Shown here in pieces: positions 1 through 12,032 of a stretch of 64,000 bases of DNA; position 1 is the first letter of the stretch, and each line of letters starts with the position of its first letter. Under the pieces are notes generated by a model that worked only from the letters and a program-made list of their open reading frames with translations, was not told where the DNA came from and made no database searches. The position numbers and the translations under genes are program-made. Origin of the DNA: Acholoe squamosa (lineage: Eukaryota; Annelida; Polychaeta; Phyllodocida; Polynoidae). Location: assembly GCA_949317995.1 (NCBI GenBank), contig OX439038.1, positions 68,582,659 to 68,646,658 on the forward strand, given 5' to 3'.

Positions 1-1189
1 CTTGATGATGGGGATTGCATTAGAGCAGCTACGGTGTATATGAGGATTACGTAGAGCAACATAATTATTGCTCTTTTTTAGGGAATTCAACCCAATATGG
101 TATACTACATGGTAGAACCTACATGATAAGCACAGTGGCAGATAATTGGTGAAAGGGAAAACTCCGTTCACAGCTCCGATTTATATGCAAAGCCATCAGC
201 AATTTCTTGTGGGGTATTGGACTGCAATAAAAAGTGTTTGCATTTACCTTACCATGCAATATTTCATGGATAAATCATTAACAGAGAATGGGGCGATAGT
301 TGTTAATGGCATTGACATTAATTTCCTGTCCCAACACCCGAGAATTAATATGATGTGGCCTGTGAACCTAAAAAGCTGATAACATCCAAGGAAACAACAA
401 CAAAGAATAAAGCCTGTTTCCCTCACAAAATTAGGCCATTAATATCCTAAGATGGCCCACTTAGTTACCATAAAATCCCCACATATTTCCTCCTTTTGAA
501 TTTTCAAAATACTATTGAACAACTCCTATCCCCCTAAATTGACCACAAGGATTCTGTTAGGTGGGGTAGAAGTTGTTCACCATTGGCCTAGACCACTTCA
601 TAGGCTTGTTGCTAGGCATTTTTGTTGATTTTTGGGTGTTGCTAAGCAACCTACAGTAACTAAAACTGCTCAAGGTTCCCAGGCCAGCAACAGGCAAATT
701 CTGAATAGCCATACCCTAATTGTCCAAATTCAATCAAAAAACCTTTGTCGTACCTTAGTGCAAGGTTCACTAATATTTTGGCCTTTGGCTACTGGACTAA
801 TTGGTGTACAAATATAGTAGGCCCCCTATCTGTGTATTCTTTGTAAAACATTCATAATACCATAAAATAGGCAACCACAAAAGGAACAATAAGTGCATGA
901 GATTATAGTATACCATTCCCCTAGATGTAGATTTCTATACTCTTTAAAGTGGAGTAGTAAAAGACCTGAGGCTGAATAGGAGGATGCCTTGATTGGCAAT
1001 TATCTAAGCTCTGGACAGAATCAGTGGTGCTGATAGTCATGTCATCCCCATGCCAATTGTTTTCCATTATGACATAGTTAACAATCCCATTGCAATGTCA
1101 TAAGGACGTAGGTGGTAAATAGTCGATAACAGCATGAAGTCAATCCTATGGTTTTAGAGTCTAGTCTAGACCAGAACTAGAAAGAGAAG
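1..1189. other. unannotated AT-rich DNA
   Basis: I see no recognisable gene, RNA or transposon terminus here. Short open frames up to 77 codons exist on both strands but resemble no family I know and look like chance frames in AT-rich DNA. Confidence 0.5.
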
Positions 1190-1250
1190 GCAGTCCGAAT
1201 AGTTGTTAGACTTACTCGGCATTAGTGGACGTAGGGTTCAATTCCTGACT
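1190..1250 (+). repeat. possible tRNA-derived SINE head
   Basis: A sequence matching an RNA polymerase III B box (GGTTCAATTCC, 1235-1245) lies about 40 bases after a degenerate A-box-like stretch (1191-1210). That spacing is the one found in tRNA genes and tRNA-derived SINEs. The cloverleaf does not close well, so this is not called a functional tRNA. The 3' extent of any SINE body is unclear. It could be a chance B-box match. Confidence 0.35.
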
Positions 1251-2100
1251 TCTTTCAAAGTATGGCCCTAAAGGACTGAATGCTTTATAGCAAAGTCAAG
1301 CATTACATGACTTCCTTTTGAGAGGGTGATAGGCAAAGCTATAACTTCATCCCCAAGTAGCAAGCTTGGAATACTCCCTCTTTATAACAATGCAACCCTT
1401 GTGCTCAAGGGGTTGCCATTTGCTGAGGGCCCAAAATGAAAAGTTGAAATGTATCAACCTTAGACCTGATTAAAAATATAGTTAAATGCATGGAGAGTTT
1501 CATTGGGGAATACAAAGTTTTTACAGTGCGCATCATGATATTTGAGGATTGATACAATCTGTTAATGTAAATGAATATCATATGTGAAACATAAATTCTA
1601 GATCAAAATCTATGATAAAAATCACCATAATTATTGTTATGTATTTTTTTTATGAAAAAGGCTGATTTATTGTGTTTTCAGACACTATTATGGTTTAAAT
1701 GTGATATGAATAACGACCTATGTTCAAGTAGGGCTTGTGACACCGAATTGCACCTAAATTGATGTATTTGGTCTATTGTGACGCCATAGCAGACGTCAAA
1801 GAAGCTCCCTGCATTCCCTTATAAAAACAGATATGATCATAAGTATGCCTGAATCTTTTTATTCAATATAAAGTCTACCAAAAGAGGGCATCATGAAAAT
1901 AGGGTGGTCTTTCCCTTTAAGGATTGAAGTCTCAGTGCCCATGATCGTGTGCTGCATCAAGGGTCATGTCCCTTTCTCATTATGTACAAATGAAGTACTG
2001 ACATGCCTCTTCACCAGCTTTGCATAGATACAGCATGCTGACCCTATGTGATTTTGTATGGGTTGACAAGATACTAGGACATTATCACAACCAATGGTAA

Positions 2101-2163
2101 AGATGCAGTATTACCAGTGTAGAGATGCAATATTACCAGTGTAGAGATGCAGTATTACCAGTG
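2101..2163. repeat. 22-bp tandem repeat, about three copies
   Basis: Three head-to-tail units begin at 2101, 2123 and 2145, each starting AGATGCA and containing TATTACCAGT. They differ at one or two bases. No function is apparent. Confidence 0.85.
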
Positions 2164-4111
2164 ATCACGCTTTGCAGCTACCAGACGGTTAGACAATAAT
2201 ATAAGTTTTCTCTATTTCCTGTGAAGTATCTAATAGCTCAAGGAACCATTTCGGTAGCATTTCCAGACATTCCTGACTGTCACAGGACTTTTAGTTTTTT
2301 TCTTCAGGAAAATGCACCTATAGGCCCTACATCTTCCTAAAGTGTGTAGCTGTGGAATATTCACAACAAAGCCACAAACAGCTGGGCTTCCTGCTAAGGG
2401 ATCTTTTCACCCAGGAAAGATGTCAGCAATGCTGCGACTTATTTCAGCTTTTCTTATTTCCCTTGCCAAACTGCCTTCTTGGGAATCCCGTCAATAATTC
2501 ATGTTGCCAGCAACCCAGAAAGCAATCCCCATGTGGGACTATCAGTATGAGGATTGTCAAGTGGCAGTTCTTTTATTCATTCATCATACTTGAATTACAT
2601 TTGAACAGTAATATATATGAACCCTCCATGACAGCCTATAGATTCTTCGTTCTTGTTGGTAAGAGACATCATCTCAAGTTGGACATCATTCCAAAGTGTA
2701 TGGCTTACATGCCAAGTATTTCCCGTTTTACCAAGATGGCATTTCATAGAACTATGACTTGAACTGTCCATTAATACTACTGGTCCTATTTTTGATACAG
2801 GTCATGGTAATTTAGACATTGCATGTAACATAAGAAAGGTAGATAGATATTGCCACAGCAATTCCAATCACACACACACACAACAGACTTTTTTTTACTG
2901 CTCTCTAAAGAAAAAAAAAGAAAACTCAAATCGACATTCCAGCCCCTAGCCCCTCCCCATATTAGTGTGTCATTTATTTTTCTGAAAACAGGTCAAATTT
3001 CCTTGTTTTAAATTGGCCAGCCTTAGTAAGTGAAGCCAAGTAGCCTGTAACAGATATGAGGCTAAATGAATGGGTGTGTCATTCCATCCTGATTGCACTA
3101 TGATGTGGTTAACCCCAGGGTGATTACATAAGGAGCAGTCTGACAAACAGGCGAAAACAGTATTAAGACCATCTCATTCTGTTATAGCCTACTCAGGAGC
3201 ACAACCAGAAGTAGGCAAGGGTGCTGATGATCATAACATGACATTCTTCAGAGATTCCTGACCGCCTCTCAAAGGAGGGTCACAGTGGGAAGTCTGGCCT
3301 TGACTGGCTCAATCAAAGGGGGTAAAGCAAACCTAGGCTCTTCCTCAGAGTATGGTAAGACTCTAAACCATCTGCTCTCAAATGGGTACTTCAGGGGCCT
3401 GTTACTCCAATAGTTACTAGTGGTTATTACGTTGATTGTGTTTCTGTGAGTATGAAAAAGCTGCAAGTAGGCTACTTGCCAATTTTTCTTATTTTCATAC
3501 TTGCAAATTGAGTTCCCGTACTAGCAAGCAGAAAAATATGACCTGAAAAAAAACTAAGTCCAACACTCAAATTAAAAGAAAACGCAGCAAATCCATTCCA
3601 GATTTTCCGCATAAATTTTTACAATTTTGTAGTGCCCTCCTGAAGTAAATTTATGACCCAAACCTAGGAAATTTCACTTTGACAGCTCATCAGATTCGAT
3701 CTTGAATGCATGGATATATATAATTGTCCTGTCAACTGTCATTCACTCCATTGCTGATTGTTAAATCCTGAGGGGCACAGCACATACATGCCAGGTTCAT
3801 ACCGATCCCAGTTTGGGTCAGCTCCAGCTCAGAGTAAATAGGTGCCCCGTTTTCATGACCAAAACTGTCCTGATGAATTCTCCTACTTTCTAATTGATAT
3901 GATTAGATGAATTTAAATTGATGAATAAATGTCAGAGAGTTGAAATTTTATCCAGATCAGATGGCATTATTCATTTTCTATGTCAGGTCTACTATGTACG
4001 CCGTTTAGTAGCAGGGTTCAAAGGATGTTCACTTTGCCAAATGTAAGGGTTAGGTATCACAATTTTTATGCTAATAAAAATGTGGCCTGTTGATAGTAAA
4101 ATGTTGTAGCA
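2164..4111. other. unannotated DNA
   Basis: There is no recognisable gene. A 136-codon open frame at 2352-2762 (+) matches no family I know. Short CA and A-rich runs occur near 2870-2925. Confidence 0.45.
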
Positions 4112-4115
4112 TTAT

Positions 4116-5115
4116 GGCTCTGTCTCACCAGTTTGATGCAACTCCGTTCGGGGAGGTTTCTGACCGGGTAGGTTTCTGACAGAGGTTTCTGACCGGAGAG
4201 GTTTCTGACCGAGGTTTCTGACCGGGAAAAAGATATGGCCAATTGTGCCACAAATATATGGGGTGGCAAGAAATTTATCAATCTAAAATAAAGTCAGGAT
4301 AGGATCAATCCCATATTGACTAAAAACTATACCTTTCTGTGATGGAATTCAAACTACAGGTCAATTCATGTTTTTATAACTGCTGGTCAGAAACCTCCCT
4401 GGTCAGAAACCTCCATCAGGTCAGAGAACTTCTAGAAGAAGTGGCTTCCCCTTAAAACAAAGAAGAGAGGGCAAATAAGTAAGGAAAAACAGTAGGGATA
4501 GAAAGATGTCCATCTAAGGAAAAGGGAGGGAAGGCTGAAGATCAAGATAAGTTGCATACTAGCACTGTCTTCTTCATCAAGACATCGGTCAGAAACCTCC
4601 CCAGTCAGAAACCTCCCCGGTCAGAAACCTCTCCGGTCAGAAACCTCACCGGTCAGAAACCTTCATTATGTGAAGCTTTCTGACCGGAGAAGAGATGGCC
4701 AATTGTGCCATAAATATAAGGGGTGGCAAAAAATTTGTCAGTCTAAAATAGAGCCAGGATAGGATCAATACTATATATTGACTGAAAAAACTATGCCTTT
4801 CTGTGATGGAATTCAAACTACAGGTCAATAGATGTTTTTATAACTGTCGGTCAGAAACCTCCCCGGTCAGAAACCTCTTTGGCAGAGGAGGAAGTCAAGA
4901 AAATCTTCCTCCTTGGTTTGTCTTGACTCTGGAAAGGAACAAAACGCACAGGGAAGGGTGCCCTGGACCATAAGGAACATGAGGGAAGTGAGAAAATAGT
5001 ACCTTTCTGTGACCACTTTCAAACTGGAGGCTAAATTAACTCTGTAACTGCCAGTCAGAAACCTCGGTCAGAAACCTCCCCGAACGTAGTTGCATCAAAC
5101 TGGTGAGACAGAGCC
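4116..5115. mobile_element. 1,000-bp non-autonomous TIR transposon with TTAT target duplication
   Basis: The ends are inverted repeats of about 50 bp. The left end begins GGCTCTGTCTCACCAG and the right end is its complement, ending GAGACAGAGCC. The element is flanked by identical TTAT (4112-4115 and 5116-5119), and the length between them is exactly 1,000 bp. The motif GTCAGAAA, usually extended to GGTCAGAAACCTCC, occurs about 17 times: first as its complement near the left end, mostly in the forward sense in the middle and right. A block of about 155 bp (4227-4385) is repeated directly at 4688-4848. No transposase is encoded, so this is a MITE-like element. The superfamily is uncertain; the TTAT duplication does not settle it. 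Confidence 0.85.
4227..4848. repeat. internal direct duplication within the 1-kb TIR element
   Basis: The blocks 4227-4385 and 4688-4848 share the same order of sequence, including GGCCAATTGTGCCA and GATGGAATTCAAACTACAGG, with scattered differences. They flank a cluster of the GGTCAGAAACC motifs. The duplication is internal to the element and not part of its termini. Confidence 0.8.
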
Positions 5116-5377
5116 TTATATGCCTCATAGATAAGAGGAGCTTCCTTAGTGCAGCTTTTAGACAGGTTTTATGTCACTGCTATAAGGCATGGTGGGCACA
5201 GGAAGGGTGATATTTTGACCTCATAAGGCCGTTGCTACTGACACTTTCCTGAAGGTGCTCGAGACATACATTTTGTTGCTCTGTGTACCTTCAAGACAGT
5301 TCAGCTCTGGTTGCATCCCACAAGGAATACTTCCTCATCAGTCACTCTGTACACTAAGCCCTCCCCACACAACTTTA

Positions 5378-5645
5378 TCTCACCAGTCACCTGGGCCCTA
5401 GTGGTCCATAATTATACACCACAACAGGTATAAAGGACAATGGAAGTAACAGTGATGGATTTGTTGGTGGGTCAATGCTTATCCTTAAACAATGTTTAGA
5501 ATCTCACCAGTCACCTGGGCTCTAGTAGTCCGTTCACACTGCAGCAGGTTGCAAGGACAATGGAAGTAACAGATAGGGATTTGGCAGTGGGTCAGTGCCC
5601 CTGATTGTGTTAATGCTTAACCTCAAACAAAGTTTATGCCTCCTC
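5378..5645. repeat. diverged tandem duplication, unit about 125 bp
   Basis: Two units (5378-5501 and 5502 to about 5645) both begin TCTCACCAGTCACCTGGG and both contain AAGGACAATGGAAGTAACAG, followed by a GTGGGTCA block. They differ by substitutions and small indels. No coding potential is seen. Confidence 0.75.
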
Positions 5646-8474
5646 ATTTCAGATTGTCTGGTGACTTTGGAAGCCATACTGTGGCATAGCCAAACACATT
5701 ACTTTTTATTTTAATTTTTTTATACAAATTTGTACTCTGAATACTCCTGACTGTATGTGGCTGTCTAATATCACCAGTTCTGTCACAAACCAAATGGATA
5801 CCTGTGTGTTTGAGTATTCATCTTCTTTGCCAACATGACTTCCCAGAAATCCTATTGTATATGCTGCCATCTGTAAAAAGCAAACCTGGTGCGATGTTGT
5901 CAGTTATAAAAGACTCGATTCATCATTTCAATAAGAGCAATTTTAAAGGTAAAGGAAATCAGACTCACTACACAAGTCTATCAGAATCGATGTCAGTGAG
6001 GTCCCCTCCATGGTATGTATTACATATGGGATTGATAGATTTACGTCAGCTTCATACCAATGAGGGACCTAATGATCAGAATATCATATTATCTTGCACG
6101 ATTGATATTGTCCTTAGAAAGCACTATGAAATCAATGTACAAGTGAAACTGAAGGGTCTTCTCATCACTCTCAAAAGATGGAGTGAACAGTACATGTAAA
6201 AGAAGGGTGGAATAATCATTAACCTTATATCAACTACAAGCTGCTATACAAATCTCCATATCACACTTCATTACAATGTGAATAATAGTTCTAGACTAGT
6301 CATATCATATTTCAGTGTCAATCAATCTTGAGGAGGAACAAGGTGTCTAGAGATACTTCTAATGTGATGATTGATATGATATTTTGACCTTTGAAACCAA
6401 ACTTAAGGAACTATTACCATGAATAAATGAAAATCATGGTAATAGGCTCATGCAACCTGAATTCAGATGAATGCAGTGAAATGATTATCTGTATAGCTGA
6501 GAACAATGGATGTTAAGTTGTCTCACATATCTGACAATACATGATCTAGTTCATCCTTGTAGAGGTTCTCTCTCTGATAACTGTTTTCTCGTGAGGCCAG
6601 ATAAAAAAGTACTACAATAGGAAAACTGGAGATCCATGTTGAGAGTACCATTTTAGTGAATATGATGGAAGAAGTTGTTTTGCAAGATTTGACTATTTTT
6701 TGGACATGGCATTCATTTTTCTTGGCTGTTCATTTCAGGGTGATTCATCATTTTTTACAGTCACTAAATATGGTGGTTGCCATGACAACAAAAAAAGAAT
6801 CTAAAAGAACGCCCTCTTCCATCGTATTATATATAACCTGCCATTGAAAAGTCCACTGATTTTATTTCTCCCTGGGATATTCTATTTATCAGTCTCCACT
6901 GCCATCCTCAGGACTCATACCTCTATGTGTTGGCCAGGCTAGCCTTTAATTGACATAGGATTGCCTTTATTCTCTTACTGGCTGCTTACAAGTAATGTGC
7001 TCATGACATCATTATGGCATCATTAGCTACATCATAATCGGAAACCATGGCCAATAGGATTACATCATTGCCATCGTCATTGATTCCCACGAGGCCACAG
7101 CTAATTGACAATCAGGACCCATCTTATCAGTCTGACTTAGGGCCCTTGACTTTATACCTATCCTTAAGGAGTGATCATTTTTTAGCAGGGGGATGGGGGT
7201 GGTGGGTTGCGCACAGTCAGGCAAAATCTTCCACCATTGACTATAGGTCTATGAATATGACCCTGTTACAGGGGCTCTAATTAAGGTACCTCTCCCTAAG
7301 TATTTCCTCTCAATAGGTAGAAATCAACCTACAAATGTATCACAAGATATCTTATGTATCACAAGACATCTTAAACAAATTCCTTCCTAATTATTTTGCC
7401 TCACAGCTGATGAATCCTGCTGTAATTAGCTCACTAAATCTCTGAACACTACATTGCATGGGAGCCACAAAAAAATGTTCACTATCACTCATCTCAGAGG
7501 GGGCTTAAATATCTTGTTGAACTCAAAAAGACTAACCACCAATCATCAGACCCGACTTGTGCAGTCTAGCTCAGGAAATGAGTAGCCATTTTGTGCCATA
7601 ATTATGTTGGGGAAGATTTGTCACAGCTCTCAATGCTGCAGGATTTGTCTAATAGAAGGTAAGGGTCATAGAAAGGGAAAATATTATACCATTTGCACTT
7701 GCCTTGATTATTTGGACAGCAACAAAAAGGGTTATATACTAAAAGAATTCTAAAATGATGTATTTAGCAGGTCTTGCTATGTGTGATACATGCATAGGTC
7801 TATACTCTGATCTTAGCAAGAGCAAATAGCCTTTAGAACATGTTATCCCAACCTATTGAAATGTTATGAGCATTTATACATTGATACTATAATAGTGATG
7901 ATTTACCATCCAACCTATAATTTCCTTTTGAATCAATATGATAATTCCCAAGTGAGAAGAGACAATAAAATCCTAATCGTCTGATCTCTTTTCCCCAGAC
8001 ATATTGATTATTCTCTGAAAGTGGGGGAAAAGGGTGCATTGACATGATGCAATCCTTTAACACTATGTCGCTGCTGCTGTAACTTGTAAGCCTAGAGCAC
8101 CAAGTTAGTTTATAGTGAATGCATCCAGACTCTCTGATCGTCTAAGGGCACCCAGTCTATGAAACTATAAAAGACATTTACGAATTCCCTAAATCTACAC
8201 TCACCCCTCAAATTATAGACAGCATGATTACTATGTACACTTTTGCAGTAGCTGTTTCTAATCCCTGCACTGCTATGATAGCTCTATTAAACCCTTTGAA
8301 GTTACTACATAAGGGCCCATTGGAAATTGCCCTGGAAAGTCACCCTACAGTTACACAGCCCTATATTGCATTTCCAAAATTGTAGGAATATCTGCAGTTG
8401 TGGTATTCTATAAAGTGACTTGTAGATCCTACATGTCAGGGTTCTGGCAATAAAATGAAATTTGTATCGACCCC
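5646..8474. other. unannotated AT-rich DNA
   Basis: There is no recognisable gene or transposon end. A 131-codon open frame at 5804-6199 (+) is the longest here. It resembles nothing I know and has no supporting context. Confidence 0.45.
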
Positions 8475-9290
8475 CGCCACCATCACTCTCTCTATGGGCT
8501 TCGGCTAATAAACTTACAATGAATGAGTCTAAAACAAAAATCATGACCTTTGCTTCAGCTATCAAGTTGAAAAGAATGCATAAGCCAAAAATTGTTCTAA
8601 ATGGTAAAACTTTAATGAATGTCCAGTCATACAAATACCTAGGAGTTACCCTAGACCAAGAAATGAACTTTAATATGTGACATGTACTGGGAAAGGGGGT
8701 CTCATTGCCCCCTGCACTAAGACCCCTTTTCGCAGATCGTGTCACATATGTATTTGAGAAATGTTATAAAAAATGTTCGGTTCAAATCATTAATCTTGTA
8801 TAAAACTAGGAAATATCTATCCACTACAGCAAGGATAAGAATGTACAAAATGCATATAATACCAATTATTGATTACTGTGATATATTATACCATGGAGCT
8901 AAGGCCGAACTTTTATTAGACCTGCAGCGACTGCAAAATAAGTGTCTAAAAACCTGTTTGGATGTTCATATATTGACTCCTACCAATTTTGTACATAGAG
9001 AAACTGATACTCCCATGTTAGAAGCTAGAAGACTTTATCATATTAAAATGTTAGCACACAAAAGATCTACAATGGAAGAATATATTAAACCGACAGTAAG
9101 AAACACAAGATTTTCTAGTGCTCCTGTATTAGCCTACAGGAAAATAAATTGTACAGCATATACAAAATCTCCTGAATGTCTATGTGCCCAAATATGGAAT
9201 AATCTTGAAACTGGTACTAGAAATATTAGAGACAAAGATAAATTCAAGACTATAGCTAAGAAATGCTTGAATGAATCCATCAATGTATAA
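8475..9290 (+). pseudogene. 5'-truncated non-LTR (LINE) reverse transcriptase, C-terminal part
   Basis: The first open part (to 8680) carries ANKLTMNESKTK followed by YKYLGVTLD. These are the conserved blocks after the catalytic palm of LINE reverse transcriptases (Jockey/CR1/RTE-type groups), leading into the thumb region. The second part (8739-9290) continues with the typical post-RT block containing RIRMYK, IDYCDILYHG and LQRLQNKCLK. The catalytic palm and the endonuclease are absent, as expected from 5' truncation during target-primed insertion. A palindromic insertion between the parts (8673-8749) brings a stop and changes frame. The clade cannot be fixed from this fragment. Confidence 0.8.
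8673..8749. mobile_element. short palindromic MITE inserted in the LINE
   Basis: The segment begins ATATGTGAC and ends GTCACATAT. Inside, GGGAAAGGGGGTCT on the left pairs imperfectly with AAGACCCCTTTTCGC on the right, so the whole segment can fold on itself. It interrupts an otherwise collinear LINE reading frame, which dates it after the LINE. A related half-copy lies at 41617-41654. Confidence 0.65.
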
Positions 9291-9873
9291 TTTTATTGCT
9301 TGAATGAATTGATCAATGTATAAAAATTATATTGTAAAACAGCCATACATAGTGTAAATGAATTAATACCTAGGAACCTATAACGTATACCTGCAATGTT
9401 AAATGACTTTTTAAGACAATACATAGGGTGTTTGACATCGACTCTATCAATCAATGTATTACTTAGTTAGAATATAACTGTACCAATGCATGTTGTAAAT
9501 AATAATAATCATGACAGGGGGAGGGAAACAAACATTATTGCACTTAAGGTAGAAGCAGAATGCCCCAAATTGTCAAAAATATTGTTATTATATGTACAAT
9601 TCTATGAATACCGGTAATTATTTAATGGTCAGATCATAACAACATTTCCTAAATGACGATCTGGTCATAAACTGTTTGGTCATGTCAATATCTTGATTAA
9701 TTACCTTATAACAAGGGTAATTATGTAATATAATATCGAATGTACTTAGGTTACTATACAAAATGATAATGATGTTATATCGAATGACAGCGACATATAC
9801 ACGCGAGCCTATGTTTACATGATGTATCTACCTTTAGACGAAATAAAGTTTAAAATCTGTTCTAAAAAAAAAA
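9291..9873 (+). other. LINE 3' untranslated tail with polyadenylation signal and A-tail
   Basis: Non-coding AT-rich sequence follows the LINE stop. It ends with AATAAA at 9842-9847 and a run of ten A at 9864-9873, as expected for the 3' end of a retrotransposed mRNA. I found no clear target-site duplication. Confidence 0.65.
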
Positions 9874-10214
9874 TCACCTTTAGCAGAACCAGGATGCCAA
9901 TGCTTTTAGCCACTTGGATGACCAGTGTCTTCAATGTACCGGGATTGATGCGCCCCAGTAGTCACTCTTTGGTAAGGCCAGATAAGAAATGCTGATCCAT
10001 AACCCATCAATAAATGTGGTGAGCAGCAGATCGTCATACCCAGCTGAAGTACTTATAGGCTCTTTATATGATTGAAAATCATGTTAGTATGTCTTTATCA
10101 AAGATTCTTCGTGCCCTTTCACTATATTTCTCAATGTGTCCTGTTTCCTTTAGCCTCCTTTAATATCTAAGTTTGTCCCGTCCTGCCTCCACTACCCTCT
10201 TTCCATCTACATCT
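9874..10214. other. unannotated spacer
   Basis: Sequence between the LINE tail and the next inverted-repeat element; I see nothing recognisable in it. Confidence 0.4.
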
Positions 10215-11442
10215 GGGGGGCGTTACACAAACAACAATTCATCATTATGTCATTTCCTCCTTGTAAGTACGATTATAATAAAGTTAATTTTGAAGAACTG
10301 TTACACAATAGCTAACGCCTCTAATAACGATAGTCATTGTCACAACGATACTTTTTACAGTTGACTTTGGCCTTAAGAGGAAAATATTGTTACTAATTTC
10401 TGCATAAAAACCTTATTTTAAGTCCGATTTGCATGCAGTAAAAATTGAGATATATGTTTTTACATGTTTGCCACCCATTTCCAGAGACAAATGTGAGGAA
10501 TATTGTAGATTTTAACCAGAAATTGTAGTTCCCACAATTTTAGCTAGATAACTCTCTTTATTAAGATTGTCTATAGCGACCTCTGTATGCAACTAACCAA
10601 ATGTCTTTGTTCATCTTTATAACAATCTGTGTTCATCTTTATAATTATATATATTGTTATATGGTCTCACTGATCTAATAACCAATCAAGTTGAGAATCA
10701 TCAGAAGAGGTCAGAAAATAAATAAGTTATGTTAAGAATAACTTGGAAAAATTAGGAAATTAATAGCTCAGGTTGAGAAGTCAGGAAATTAAAGGTTGTG
10801 GTCTAGAACCCCCCCCCCCCTCTTATCTTAAAGCTAGGATCCAATGGTGTATCTCAACTATACCATTGCTCCCTATGGCGACCCCTCCTCTTTAACACTG
10901 GAGTCTACAGCGTCCTCTCCTGTCATTGCAAGCTTACATGCATAGATGTTCCTGAACAACTAAAATTCAAAGATCCACAGATGACATCACCTATTAATTT
11001 CCTGACTTTATAAAATATTTTTCAACCTTGCTCTATAATTTCCTGACTTCATCTTGTCATTTCTGACCTACCCTATTATTTTCTTGACTTCATCCCTTTA
11101 TTCCCAACCACACATATTAATTTTGTGGTCATTCTCGACCTCTTCTATCAATTTCCTAGACTCTGGTTATTGCCAAACCTCATTTATACATAATCTATTA
11201 TAATCGTTACCAACTTGCAGCACCCACTTTGTGATCTGGCCATTTCTCTCTTTAATAAAAAATCGTTGTGAAAACAACAAGAAAAGATGAACGAGAAAAT
11301 CATTGTGTAATGCAGGTTTCCTCTTTGACATATAATGAGACATTTTCTTACAATTTTTATTAACAATTTTTTCATTTCTGTAATGCACTTTGATCGTTAT
11401 GATGATCGTAATGCCATAATTGCTGTTTGTGTAACGCCCCCC
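10215..11442. mobile_element. 1.2-kb non-autonomous element with GGGGGGCGTTACAC inverted repeats
   Basis: The left end reads GGGGGGCGTTACACAAACAA and the right end is its complement with one mismatch, giving inverted repeats of about 24 bp. The interior is non-coding and carries the motif AATTTCCTGACT in both orientations (for example near 10783 and 10994), plus a C-run near 10810. The flanking bases do not form a convincing target duplication, so the superfamily is unresolved. Confidence 0.55.
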
Positions 11443-12032
11443 TGGAGTATCAATAAGAGTTTCAGAGTGTACCAGCCTGTCATCGAGGAGGCAGCACAGC
11501 ATGGTTAGAGCGTACATAATAGACGACACGCCTTGTAACAGGAAGTCAACAGGTGATGGAGCTCAGTAGGTGCTGACTACATCAACCTGTAGCTCCCTAC
11601 CTAGATATTAGAGAGGTGACCTTCAAGATGATTCAGCTCTCACACCATGTAGGTATCAGAGGTCCCACATTCAGTTTTATTCTCTGTCTCTTTGATAATT
11701 TATGTTCAAGTAAAAAACACTATCCAATTTCCATGAAAGCTTATTTGATGGCCTTTCCATGAAATGAAAAGATTCCGGTGCAATTATTAAAATGTGTTTC
11801 ACTATAGAGGAGGGCAGCCCTTTTATCTTATTTATCTAATGACATTATGGTTGACAAAATGCATCAGGTGTGTGATTACATAGAAAGCGTTGCAAAATGT
11901 GCTATATCCAAAATGCAAGAGGTACAAGATGATGATACTGAACAGGGATTTTTTTTTTTATTTCATGATATTTATGGAGGGAAATCAAGAATAGTATAGG
12001 TTCCCTAGGATATGTTACTCCATAGAGTCCTA
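11443..12032. other. unannotated spacer
   Basis: I see no gene or transposon terminus in this stretch. Confidence 0.4.

Noticed and set aside
2352-2762. 136-codon open frame
   Set aside because: No family resemblance, and composition looks like translated non-coding DNA; no neighbours support it.
5804-6199. 131-codon open frame
   Set aside because: No recognisable domain or context; treated as chance.
8681-8738. Intron in the LINE reading frame
   Set aside because: The interrupting segment is a palindrome with related sequence elsewhere, and lacks GT-AG borders at the breakpoints.
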